Source: Apiosordaria backusii (taxonomy: Eukaryota; Ascomycota; Sordariomycetes; Sordariales; Lasiosphaeriaceae). From it: DNA of 64,000 nt. The notes under the pieces were generated by a model. That model saw nothing but the letters and a program-made list of their open reading frames with translations, did no database searches and was not told the DNA's origin. Made by a program: the position numbers and the translations under genes. The stretch spans positions 1,736,001 to 1,800,000 of the forward strand of contig JAUKTV010000002.1 of NCBI GenBank assembly GCA_030549205.1. The letters are read 5' to 3'. How positions within the stretch are numbered: the first letter of the stretch is position 1; every line of letters starts with the position of its first letter. Shown here piece by piece: positions 1 to 9,620 of the stretch.

Positions 1-2099
1 GCAAGACAACGGCGGTGCGCCGCCGAATAGGCCGGCCCAAAGCCACCAGGCAGGACACCAGCGCAAGCGCAGAGGCAGACTCGCCTGATGAGCTTGAACC
101 GGCTGTATCAAAGGTGGATAGGTAAGCTTGCCGACATTGACCAGGCCTATTATCATGGGGTGCTGACTCCTCGCACAGTCAACAAGCCGCCAAAATCCAG
201 GGCCTGGAATCCCGCCTAGCCCGTATCGAAGAACAACTTCAACAAGTCCTCAGTGTAGCATCCGCCGCCCTCGCCAGTGCGAACCGCATACCCGAGCCCA
301 GAAGCAGCAGGGTGCTAACTCTTGGGACGTCCAGCGGCGAGGAGAGCGACTTTGACAACTGCATACGAGTATGCAACAGCCTTCCCTTCCCAGGTTCATC
401 AGCCGACACATCATCTGGTCCCAGTTTGAGCTCAACCGCAACTTCAAGCCCAAGCGAGGTCATCATCCGCACAGCTTCACCAAATCTCCCACCACTGGAA
501 GAAATCCTCCCCATCATCAACACCTACTTCTCCCAAATCAACAATGCCATCCCGCTGTTTAGTCAGTCCGAGTTCATGCGCATGTTGCATGAGTGGTACA
601 CATATCCCGCACGCCGGACAAACGCCGTGTGGGCTGCAGTAAACATCGTCTTGGCTCTTGGGTCTTGGATTCCCACCACGCCGATCCAAGACATGGACTT
701 TGCTGAGGCGGAAACGGCGTTCAAGGGGTATATGAACAATGCCCAGACTGTCCTTGCCGAGCTCGTCACCCGTGAGCAGGATCTGCTGGGCTTGCAGACG
801 CTACTTGGACTAGTGATTCTCTACCAGACTCTCGCGAACCCAAAGCAGGGAGCGGTGTTGATTGGTGCTGCTGTTCGGCTTGTTCATCGCTTGCAGATGC
901 AGAGCAAGAACAACATCGTGGTGTTGTACCCAGCAGAGCAGGGACTGCATCGCTGCCGGCTGTTTTGGATTGCTTACATGCTTGACAAAGAGATTTCCTT
1001 GCGACACCACACGCCGTCCATTCAGCTGGATGCGGACATCGATCAGGACCTGCCACCCAGCAATCCAACAGATGGGGTGGGTGACATTTACACGGCAGAC
1101 GGTCTGGTACGGTTGAACTATTTCCGCCTCCGTGTTCGGCTGGCGCACATACATGGTCGGACATATGACATGCTCTATTCGACGCGGAGCAGCAAGATCT
1201 CGATGGCCGAGAGGCAAGCACGCGTGATTCGACTGGCGTATTTGTTGGAGAACTGGAGATCGAGCATACCAGCCGAGATGCTGCCTGATGCCATCATGAG
1301 TCGGCTGGGGCGGACCGAACGCATCTTGATGTCGACGCTGTATGGCTCTTTTGTCGCGTGTATGGTGATGGTGCACGGGATTTGGAGCCAACAGGCTGCT
1401 TGGATGAAGATCGTATCAGACCGCAGCCTGGCGGCGATTCAAGAGAGCAGGACAGATGAACGGAAGTCCTGTGTTAACCAGCAACCTCCTTTGCCGTCAG
1501 CTTGGAAGAGATGTGTGCAGATCAGCAGAGAATATTCCCAAACCCTGATGCAGCTACCCGAGAGCGATGTTAATCTCTGGTAAGTGGCCTCGTACCTTAC
1601 TGCCGAAGTGCTACAAGCTGACCACATCATCAGGGCGAATGTGGCGGCATTGTTGTCCAGTCTGGTCATCATCTTGACCAACATGTACCAGTTCCCTGGA
1701 CACGAGGACCTTGAGGAGGATAGACAGATAACTCGGTGGCTCATGCAGATCTTGGACAAGGTCAAGGATCTGTGTGTCTTGTTTCCGCTGAACAGGATGC
1801 ATATTGTGGTAACAGACCTGAACAGGCGTGCTGAAGCTGCAATCGCGACGGCCCAGATGAAGCGACAGGCACTTCAAGAACGGCTGCTTCTCATGTCTGG
1901 TCAAGGAATATGGAGCCAAGAAATGACCCAACCTGAGAATGCTATGGATGAGAACCAGGGCCAGTCGATGTTTTGGGATACCGAACCAGTGGATCTTGGG
2001 GTGACGGAGATGGCCAATATACTGGGGCCACAAACTGTTGTTGACTGGTTGGACGGTCAGTATCCACAAGGGTTAGATACTGGGGAGGTTGTTTCTTAG
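1..2099 (+). CDS. Fungal-specific transcription factor, C-terminal part (5' end outside window)
   Basis: This encodes the regulatory part of a Zn2Cys6 nuclear regulator. Proposed exons are 1-121, 179-1579 and 1634-2099. Intron 122-178 has GTAAGC, a CTGAC branch and CACAG. Intron 1580-1633 (54 bp) has GTAAGT, CTGAC and CAG, and contains the in-frame TAA that otherwise ends the long frame. Exon 1 ends in a basic stretch (RRRIGRPK), as seen just after a zinc cluster. Exon 2 opens with a Leu/Gln-rich heptad-like stretch (LESRLARIEEQLQQVL), the usual dimerisation coiled coil. Next comes the fungal_trans region, recognised by NAIPLFSQSEFMRML near 530-590 and a basic RHHTPSIQLDADIDQDLP segment near 1000-1060. 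The zinc cluster itself must lie left of base 1. The target genes cannot be inferred. Confidence 0.85.
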
Positions 2100-2492
2100 T
2101 GTAAAAGAGTCAAGAAACGCGTGGGGTCGAAAGCTTTCACCAAGATGCTTGGCTGCTCTTGGCAAAGGGACGGCTCGCGGTGTCCACATCGCGGTATCCA
2201 CAGCGAATTCCCGAATCCATGATGACGACATGGTCTTGTTGATCCCTCACCAATCAATAACTGCCGATAAGCTTATTAAGCCCAGATTGACCAATGAGGA
2301 CGCTTCTGATTGCTGCTTACTGCCCCTTCACTGTCCCCCCCCAGACCCCCCAAGCTGTCCGCAGCTGCATGACATCGACCCATTCCCCCTCACCTCCCAC
2401 TCCTCCATCCCATATTCGTCTTCGTGCCATTGACGTGCTTCATCTTTTTCTGCGCCTGTCTCGCCTGATACCCTGCTTATAAATCACCCTTG
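2100..2492 (+). promoter_or_regulatory. Upstream region of the AIF-like gene
   Basis: No gene is seen. The last 160 bases (about 2322-2480) are strongly pyrimidine-rich with C runs, typical of a fungal core promoter and 5' leader in front of the ATG at 2493. No clear TATA box was identified. Confidence 0.4.
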
Positions 2493-4323
2493 ATGAGATT
2501 TCTTTCGCGCCTTGTTTGCAACCCACAAATATTACCATTGGTACTGCCCCTCGGTGTCCGACCGTTTGTCAAGTCACAATTTCCACGATCCTTTGCAACT
2601 ACAACAGCGTTGAAGATGGCGCAGGAATACAAGCTCAAGGGCGTCACGTCGCTCGACCTCAAGCCAGGTGACAAGCAAGAGGTAGAGGTGGAAGGCCTCG
2701 ACGCCAAGGTTCTTCTCTTGAACGCCGGAGGTGTCGTCCAAGCCACTGGTCCCAGGTGTACCCACTATGGAGCACCGCTTGTCAAGGGTGTGCTGGGAAC
2801 TGATGGCAAGCTCACTTGCCCGTGGCACGGAGGTATGCTCCTCTCCTGTGACCCTTTGCTCTCATGTAATCCCATCCACCTGCTGATAGCTGCTTCCTCC
2901 AGCGTGCTTCAATGGCAAAACCGGCGATGTCGAAGATGCGCCCGCCCTCGACGCCCTCCCGATCTTCAAGGCTACCGAAAGAGACGGCGCTGTCTATATC
3001 ACTGGCGAGGCCGCAACCATCAAGGCTGGCCACCGCAAGCCAAAGTTCAAGTGCAAGGCCACGGGAGGTGACAAGATTGTAGTCGTTGGAGGTGGATCCG
3101 GCTCCCTTGGCGCCACTGAAGGACTTCGCGAGACAGGCTACACCGGTCCCATCACACTCATCACCAACGAGGGCTACTTGCCGATTGACCGACCCAAGCT
3201 CAGCAAGGCGCTGCTGACCGACCTTCAGAAGCTCCAATGGAGGACTGCCGAGTGGTACAAGGAGGGAGATGTGGATATTGTCCAGGATGAGGTGGCTGGT
3301 GTTGACTTTGCGACCAAGACCGTGTCAACGAAGTCGGGCGGCAAGTTTGCCTACAGCAAGCTCATTCTTGCAACTGGCGCCACACCGAGAGTCCTTCCTC
3401 TGCAGGGATTCAAGGTGCTGAGCAACATCTTTACGCTCCGCAATGTTCGTGACGCCGAGAAGATCAACAAGGCCATTGGAGAGAAGGGAAAGAAGATTGT
3501 CATCATCGGTTCGTCCTTCATCGGTATGGAGTTGGCCGTTGCGACTTCCAAAGACAATGACGTAACCGTGGTCGGAATGGAAAAGGTTCCTCTTGAGCGG
3601 GTTCTTGGTGAGAAGGTTGGTGGCGCAATCCAGAAGCTGGTGGAGAGCAAGGGCGTCAAATTCTACATGTCGGCTGGTGTGGAGAAGGCTGAGCCCTCGG
3701 GCTCTGACCCCTCTGTTGTTGGTTCAGTTCACTTGAAGGATGGTACAAAGCTCGATGCAGACCTCGTCATCCTCGGTGTTGGTGTAGTGCCGGCAACCGA
3801 GTACCTCAAAGATAACAGTGTCGTCAGGCTGGAGCAAGACGGCAGTCTCAAGGTCGACGAGTCCTTCTCTGTTGTTGGTCTCAAGGATGTTTATGCTATC
3901 GGAGACATTGCGTCGTTCCCCTACCATGGACCTGCCGGTGATGGCAAGTATGTCCGCATCGAGCACTGGAACGTTGCTCAGCAAGCCGGACGTATCGCGG
4001 CGGGACACATCACCAACCCTGCGCGCGCCAACCTCAAGACACAGCCTTTTGCCCCTATCTTTTGGAGTGCCTTGGGCGCCCAGATGCGCTACGCTGGCAA
4101 CACGCAAGCCAGCGGTTGGGACGATGTTGTTGTCCAGGGCAGCTTCGAGGAAGGCAAGTGGGTGGCATACTACACCAAGGGGGAGACCGTCGTGGCCATG
4201 GCGAGCATGGGCAAGGACCCAGTAATGGCTCAGTTTTCTCAGCTCCTGCCACTGGGCAAGCTGCCAAGCAAGTCGGAGTTGGAGAAAGGGCTGGACCTGT
4301 TGAGTCTTGGGCCCCCGAACTAG
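2493..4323 (+). CDS. Rieske-domain AIF-like FAD/NAD(P)H oxidoreductase (AIFM3 type)
   Basis: Exons 2493-2832 and 2903-4323 give 586 residues; the 70-bp intron has GTATGC and CCAG. The N-terminus is basic and Ser/Leu/Arg-rich and looks like a mitochondrial presequence. A second in-frame ATG at 2616 (residue 42) would give a form without it. The Rieske [2Fe-2S] ligands are C89-x-H91 (CTHYGAPL) and C109-x2-H112 (CPWHGACF), the latter rebuilt exactly across the splice junction. A FAD-binding VVVGGGSG lies near residue 172, an NAD(P)-binding IVIIGSSFIG near 312, and the FAD-contacting DVYAIGDIAS near 442. Family members pass electrons from NAD(P)H through FAD and are linked to mitochondrial redox balance and cell death. 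A death role here is inference, though HET genes lie nearby. Confidence 0.92.
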
Positions 4324-4759
4324 GACTCCGAGGGGGTTACTACTCATGGTTGATGGATAAGTTTATTGCATAAATGGGGTTTCCTTGTACTTTTGATGTT
4401 ATGCGAGGGGAACACTGTGACCAGAATTGTATGGCAGCACATTACGTATCCGTAGGAAGGAATAAAACATGACTTTTTTTAAACTCTACAAATCTTGTAG
4501 GATGTTGAACGCATGTAAAGACCGACCTGCTCAGAGCAGTCAGGTGCGGGTAAATTGGATTGGTGGTCAAAAGCGATTACAACCCTAACCCTGCTTTATC
4601 TCCACAAATAGTTCATAAATTTCTACCTTTCTCACACAACCTCGCGATTGGCTGATTTTCAACTTACAAAAAGCACAACCAGATCACCTGGGCTTTGCAT
4701 GCCACATACAACCATGTCATGTCCCATTCATTTTGCTTCTAATTCTACCGCTCTGTTTC
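4324..4759 (+). promoter_or_regulatory. Intergenic region with a telo-box-like motif, upstream of the P450 gene
   Basis: No gene is seen. AACCCTAACCCT at 4581-4592 is two units of the telomere-like telo-box, about 170 bp before the P450 start. An A/T-rich stretch at 4470-4500 probably belongs to the 3' end of the AIF-like gene. Confidence 0.35.
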
Positions 4760-6637
4760 ATGTGGGCCATGATCCCCACTGCCATCGCCCAACTTCTGGG
4801 GCAAGCCATGGGGTGGTTGGTCCTTTTCATCCTGCTGATTTTGATCGCACTCACCACGGTGGCAGTTTACAGAATTTATTTCAATACTTTGGCACGGATA
4901 CCAGGGCCGAAGATTGCTGCCGTGTCGAGTATTTGGCTGGGGAGGTATGTAAGGGATGGACGGGTGCGGGAGTTGACGAGATGGATACATGAAGAGTATG
5001 GCCCGGTGGTGAGGGTTGGGCCGGCGGAGGTGTGGGTTTGTTCTGTGGAGGGGTTTAAGGTTATTTATAGTAAGCTTTACTCTTCTCATATGGCTGATAT
5101 GATGGTTGATCTGTTGGAATATAGGCGTCACGAATGGATTTGAGAAGTCGGATTTCTACAGTAGGTCGCATCATGAGATTTGATCGGGAGGTGTCAAAGT
5201 TCTGACGGAAAAAAAACAGTCGCAACGGCTTTGAACAAACCCACGTCTATCAACCCCTGGAATCTGGAGCTCACCTGGCCGGATACGTTGGATTTGCTTT
5301 CAGAGTTTGATCAAAAGCGGTATCGTCTGCAAAGAAGGCTTATTGGGCCGGTGTATACCGCTTCTAACGTCAAGAAGTTTGAGAGTGCGGTTGATGGGGT
5401 TATTGCTGCTGCTGTTGCTAAGCTCAAGGCTATCGGTAGTCAGGGAGGGGGGACGGGGACGGTGGATTTGAAGGAGTGGATGCATATCATTGCTGTGGAG
5501 TGCTTGGGAGCGGTGGTGCTGGGGTGGTCACCGGCGTATATCAAGAGTGGGAGTGATGGGGGGACGAGCAGGCAGAGTTATATGGGGTGGAAGAGGAAGA
5601 GCTTGTTTGGGCTGTTTCCGGTTGTTACGAAGGTATCGTTGTTGGATTCCGGTGTGGGGAGGAGGGCTGGGAGGTGGTTAGGGAGGATGTGGGGGGATGT
5701 TTGGGAGGTTACGTTTGCGACACCGAAGGGGTTTAAGCCAATTTTTACGGTAACTTGGCAATGGTTAGGTGATAACTAATGAGCATTGAAGCTGACATGA
5801 CAGTAGCCAGTGTATCAAAAGGTCTCGAAACGGGTCACAGCTGCGTTGACAGTTTTAAGAAACCCAGCCCCACGGACAACAACTAAGGGGAAGAAGAACA
5901 AGCCCAGCAAATCATCAGAAGTAAAAGAGGATTTGCTCAACGAACTGATACAGCTTCATCTCTCTCGACCAGATGAGTTCACCGAGAATTACCTCCGTCG
6001 AATGGCAGTCACGAACTTTGGCGCGGGACACGAGACACTCTGCGCTACGCTGACCTCCGTTATTGCAATGATCGCTTGTCATCCTGAAGTTCAGAGACGA
6101 TGTTTTGAGGAGATATCCAGTCTACAAGATCGGCAAGAGGGCACGCGGAAAGACAGACGATACGACTTTGACGAAGTGACGAAACTAAAATACACCCAAG
6201 CGGCTATCAAAGAAGCGCAGAGGCTGTGGCCGGTGATAGGGATGAGTCTATCACGAAAGGTCCCGGAACAGGGGTGCAGGATAGGGCGCTTCGATATCCC
6301 AGCAGGCACGACTGTGGGGTGCAGTCCGCTGGCGCTCCATGCCTTCAACGAGGATTTGTTTGGAGAAGATGGGTTGGTTTACAAACCAGGGAGATGGTTG
6401 ATTGACGATACCGACAGACTCAGAGCAATGGAGAGGTGTAATCTGATCTGGGGCGGGGGAGGCAGGACATGTCCTGGGAGGTATCTGGCTGAGATGATTG
6501 TCTTCAAGGTCGTTACTTCGTTGCTGGGAAAGTTTGAGGTTGAGGTTGTGAAAATACCAGAAGAGAAGGAGATGAGATGCTATTTTATGGCGATGATGTC
6601 TGGAGTGGTGGTGAAGTTTAGGGAGAGGGTAAGATGA
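4760..6637 (+). CDS. Cytochrome P450 monooxygenase
   Basis: Exons 4760-5069, 5125-5160 (36-bp microexon), 5220-5749 and 5807-6637 give 568 residues. The introns are 55, 59 and 57 bp. The microexon restores the conserved SVTNGFEKSDFY stretch of pisatin-demethylase-like P450s. For the third intron the acceptor at 5806 is chosen because CAG at 5803 would leave an in-frame TAG. A hydrophobic anchor (WLVLFILLILIALTTVAV) is followed by the PGPK hinge, so the protein is probably ER-bound. The I-helix motif is AGHET, the K-helix ExxR is EAQR, and the heme loop is WGGGGRTCPG with Trp where Phe is usual. The ATG at 4769 is an alternative start. The substrate is unknown; nearest families oxidise aromatic or secondary-metabolite compounds. 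Confidence 0.93.
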
Positions 6638-6978
6638 TCGATCTGGATAATGGTCCTATTTGAGCCGCCGCTACTACGATACCAGACTCCGGATTCTCTA
6701 GTTCCGCCAGGCATATCGAGCGGATGCCGAATGCATGATTGGGGAAAACAGAAACCGATAATGCACGGCGATGTTCCCGTTCAGGTTAGCCCGCAGTTGA
6801 CATTCAACTCAGCCGCAGCGGCAACGCCACCGAGTTCCCTCTCACGCTGTGGACAAAAGAACCGGGACTGCAAGTGTTCAACATGCATTAAAACACAGCT
6901 GATAGACCACATGAGACAGCTGTTAGGCCTCGAAAGAAACCAACGATTCACCCCTGAATCCTCGATAAGGTCATCAAG
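6638..6978 (+). promoter_or_regulatory. Intergenic region before the membrane-HET gene
   Basis: I see no coding signal, repeat or recognisable regulatory motif. It should hold the P450 terminator and the promoter of the downstream HET gene. Confidence 0.3.
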
Positions 6979-9564
6979 ATGCCGCGACGCTATGGACGGG
7001 CGCGCCGCCCGCCGCCCAAGCACATGGGCAAAATTTTCCTCGGCGGGCTCCCCGTCCTGTTTCTCACATACCTGCTCTGGAAGTGGCTTTCGATCCCACC
7101 AGAAGAAGACATCGGCATAACCTTTCTCTGTGTTGAAGGGTTCGTCTGGATGTTCCTGATAGCGTTTGATGAACCGGCCATTGTTATCTACTTCATTCCT
7201 ACCTTCATTGGAGCCATCATCTTCGCCGCTGTGTCGAACCAGGATCTTGATACCCGGGCGCTGTTCATCCTCTACATTTCGTTGGCACCCGCATTTATTC
7301 TGGCATTTGCCTTTGGAGCCGCCATATATGGTATCATGGCATATTTTATCCTTGGCGTTTTCTGGTCTTTTGCCTCCCATTTTCTGTTGAGACCCATCTG
7401 GAATTTTCCGACTATCGTCTACAATCTATCAGCTGGAGCATACGTAACTCGATGTCCAAGGTTCAGAAACAAAGACAAGTTTGGTGAAGTAAAGCTTTGT
7501 GGGCGATGTAAAGGGGTCGTTGGTCAGTCTGGATTGCTGTCTGGTTCATGGGTTATGTTCACTAGAGCAAGGGAACGGCATTTGTTGTGCGACAGGATCG
7601 AAGATATGGAGGATAGCGGGTGTAGTCTTTGCGAGGCACTACTCAGTCAAAGGCTTGCCGATGAAGAGGAGACGGGGGCAGCCACGATTGTCAGGGGTTA
7701 TGGTACCATGAATACCCGTGATGGGGAACGGGATCTTGAGGCGGGAGGTGTGCAGCTCAAACTGGAGTTTGTGAAGAGCTCGCTCTGGTCTGAGGCTGAC
7801 CCAAATCTTGCCGTGTTCTTAGAAGCGGGAGGCACAAAGAAGTACCTCGGCCTCCAGGTGTCAGAAGGACTATTGACGGCGGAGCAGAAAATACCGAAGT
7901 TCACTGGCTCAGATGTCACTATGAAGACCATTAGCACCTGGCTGAAGAACTGCTCCGATCACAAAGCCTGCCGTCTGCCACATGACACCCCTCCATTCCT
8001 ACCCACACGTCTCATCGCCGTGGGAACAGTCGGCAATCCCAAACTCCACCTTGTCAACACCAAAACCGACCTCAACCTCCTCGACCACCAGAACCTAGTG
8101 GGCAAATACATCGCCCTCTCCCACTGCTGGGGCGGCAACATCCCCTGCAAGCTCACCACCTCCAAATACCGCGCCATGTGGACATCCATCAACGAAACCT
8201 CCCTCCCCGCCAACTTCCGCCACGCCATCGCCATCACCCGCCAGCTGGAAATTCACTACCTCTGGATCGACTCCCTCTGCATCCTGCAAGACTCCCCCGC
8301 CGATTGGGCCGCCGAATCGCCCACGATGGGCCAGGTTTTCACCCACGCCCACTGTGTCCTTGCTGCCACAGCATCATCAGATTCAACCGGTGGTTGTTTC
8401 CGACATCGGTCTCTGTCGTGGGTAGAGCAGAATATCATGACCTCGACCAGGAAACGATGTTTCGTGTCCAACCCACCCCCTTTAAGAGCGTTGTTTTACT
8501 GGAGGGTGGAGCAATCACCTCTTACGAACCGTGCCTGGGCGTTTCAGGAGCGGTTGTTAGCGAGAAGGGTGATACATTTCTGCGAAGATGTTGTTTTGTT
8601 CGAGTGTAACACGTTACAAGCTTCAGAATTGCATGTGAATGGGGTGGGATATGACAGTACGCCGTATATGGTGAGAGATGGGAGGTTGGTGAACTGGATC
8701 GAGACGATTCGGTCGTTAACTCACAATCCCGGCGAGGGTAATCCCAAAGAGAGGAGAGCGGTGAGAGGGATACGAGGGGCATTGGATGTGCTGCAGAGGC
8801 TGGGGCCGGTGGAGAAGCAGAGGTTTGGGGAAAAGATAGAGTTTTGGAAGAGGTGGTATGAGATTGTTTCGGTTTATAGCAAGGGCCAGTTGACGAGGCA
8901 GACAGATCGGTTGGTAGCGCTGGCGGGAGTTGCTGAGTTGGTGCAGCAGAGGGCGGGACTGCCTTATTTGGCTGGGTTGTGGGATTCTGACTTGTTGGTT
9001 TTGGGGTTGTTGTGGGTTGTTAAGGGGGTGGAGGGGAGGCAGGAGCTGTATTGTGCTCCTTCGTGGTCTTGGGCCTCGGTTAGTGGCCGCATTGGATTTC
9101 TGCCGAGAGGTATCTTGGATGAGATCAGCTCCAAGGAGAAGAATGCTGTCTTTTGTACAAATGTGGAAAAGGTGGAAGTGTGGCGAAACGGAAAACTTGT
9201 GCCAGAGGCAAGGAGTTTGGTGGACAATGGTACTCTGACTGCAACCGGTCCGATAGCTAAGGGAAAGTTGGTGGATCAAGATTGTATTCATCTGACTGGC
9301 GCAAACAGCAAAAGCGGTATGCTGTTACGCTGGCTCCCTGATTGGAAGTTGGAAGACGTTGAAAAAGATGGATCACAACTCTTTGTGCTTCACTTGGTTA
9401 AGGCATATTTTGGAGAGCAGCAGATACGGAGTTACGGTCTGGTGTTGAGGGCCAAGGGGGCTGCTGAGCCAGGTACATTCGAGCGGATTGGTGTTTGGAG
9501 TACACAATCAGACATGTCGATGGAAAACATTGTCTGGGAACAGCAAAAAATAATTGTTGTGTAG
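6979..9564 (+). CDS. HET-domain protein with an N-terminal multi-pass membrane region
   Basis: A single uninterrupted exon of 861 residues starts at the first in-frame ATG. The basic N-terminus is followed by about five hydrophobic segments between residues 18 and 145 (for example GLPVLFLTYLLW and IYFIPTFIGAIIFAAV). Two cysteine pairs follow (CGRC and CSLC), a zinc-binding-like prelude common in HET proteins. The HET domain spans about residues 377-530: YIALSHCWGG, IHYLWIDSLCILQD and RAWAFQERLLARR. HET domains act in fungal non-self recognition and can trigger incompatibility cell death. Most HET proteins are soluble or carry C-terminal NACHT/WD or ankyrin regions, so a membrane-anchored N-terminus is unusual. 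The gene is tail-to-tail with the next HET gene, 56 bp away. Membrane topology was judged by eye only. Confidence 0.9.
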   Translation: MPRRYGRARRPPPKHMGKIFLGGLPVLFLTYLLWKWLSIPPEEDIGITFLCVEGFVWMFLIAFDEPAIVIYFIPTFIGAIIFAAVSNQDLDTRALFILYISLAPAFILAFAFGAAIYGIMAYFILGVFWSFASHFLLRPIWNFPTIVYNLSAGAYVTRCPRFRNKDKFGEVKLCGRCKGVVGQSGLLSGSWVMFTRARERHLLCDRIEDMEDSGCSLCEALLSQRLADEEETGAATIVRGYGTMNTRDGERDLEAGGVQLKLEFVKSSLWSEADPNLAVFLEAGGTKKYLGLQVSEGLLTAEQKIPKFTGSDVTMKTISTWLKNCSDHKACRLPHDTPPFLPTRLIAVGTVGNPKLHLVNTKTDLNLLDHQNLVGKYIALSHCWGGNIPCKLTTSKYRAMWTSINETSLPANFRHAIAITRQLEIHYLWIDSLCILQDSPADWAAESPTMGQVFTHAHCVLAATASSDSTGGCFRHRSLSWVEQNIMTSTRKRCFVSNPPPLRALFYWRVEQSPLTNRAWAFQERLLARRVIHFCEDVVLFECNTLQASELHVNGVGYDSTPYMVRDGRLVNWIETIRSLTHNPGEGNPKERRAVRGIRGALDVLQRLGPVEKQRFGEKIEFWKRWYEIVSVYSKGQLTRQTDRLVALAGVAELVQQRAGLPYLAGLWDSDLLVLGLLWVVKGVEGRQELYCAPSWSWASVSGRIGFLPRGILDEISSKEKNAVFCTNVEKVEVWRNGKLVPEARSLVDNGTLTATGPIAKGKLVDQDCIHLTGANSKSGMLLRWLPDWKLEDVEKDGSQLFVLHLVKAYFGEQQIRSYGLVLRAKGAAEPGTFERIGVWSTQSDMSMENIVWEQQKIIVV

Positions 9565-9620
9565 GACAAATAAGCAACGAGTACTTTACCCATTCATGTT
9601 TTCGCTCGCTTGTAAGCACG

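Noticed and set aside
810..1391. Minus-strand frame of 193 codons
   Set aside because: It is a shadow of the plus-strand transcription factor exon.
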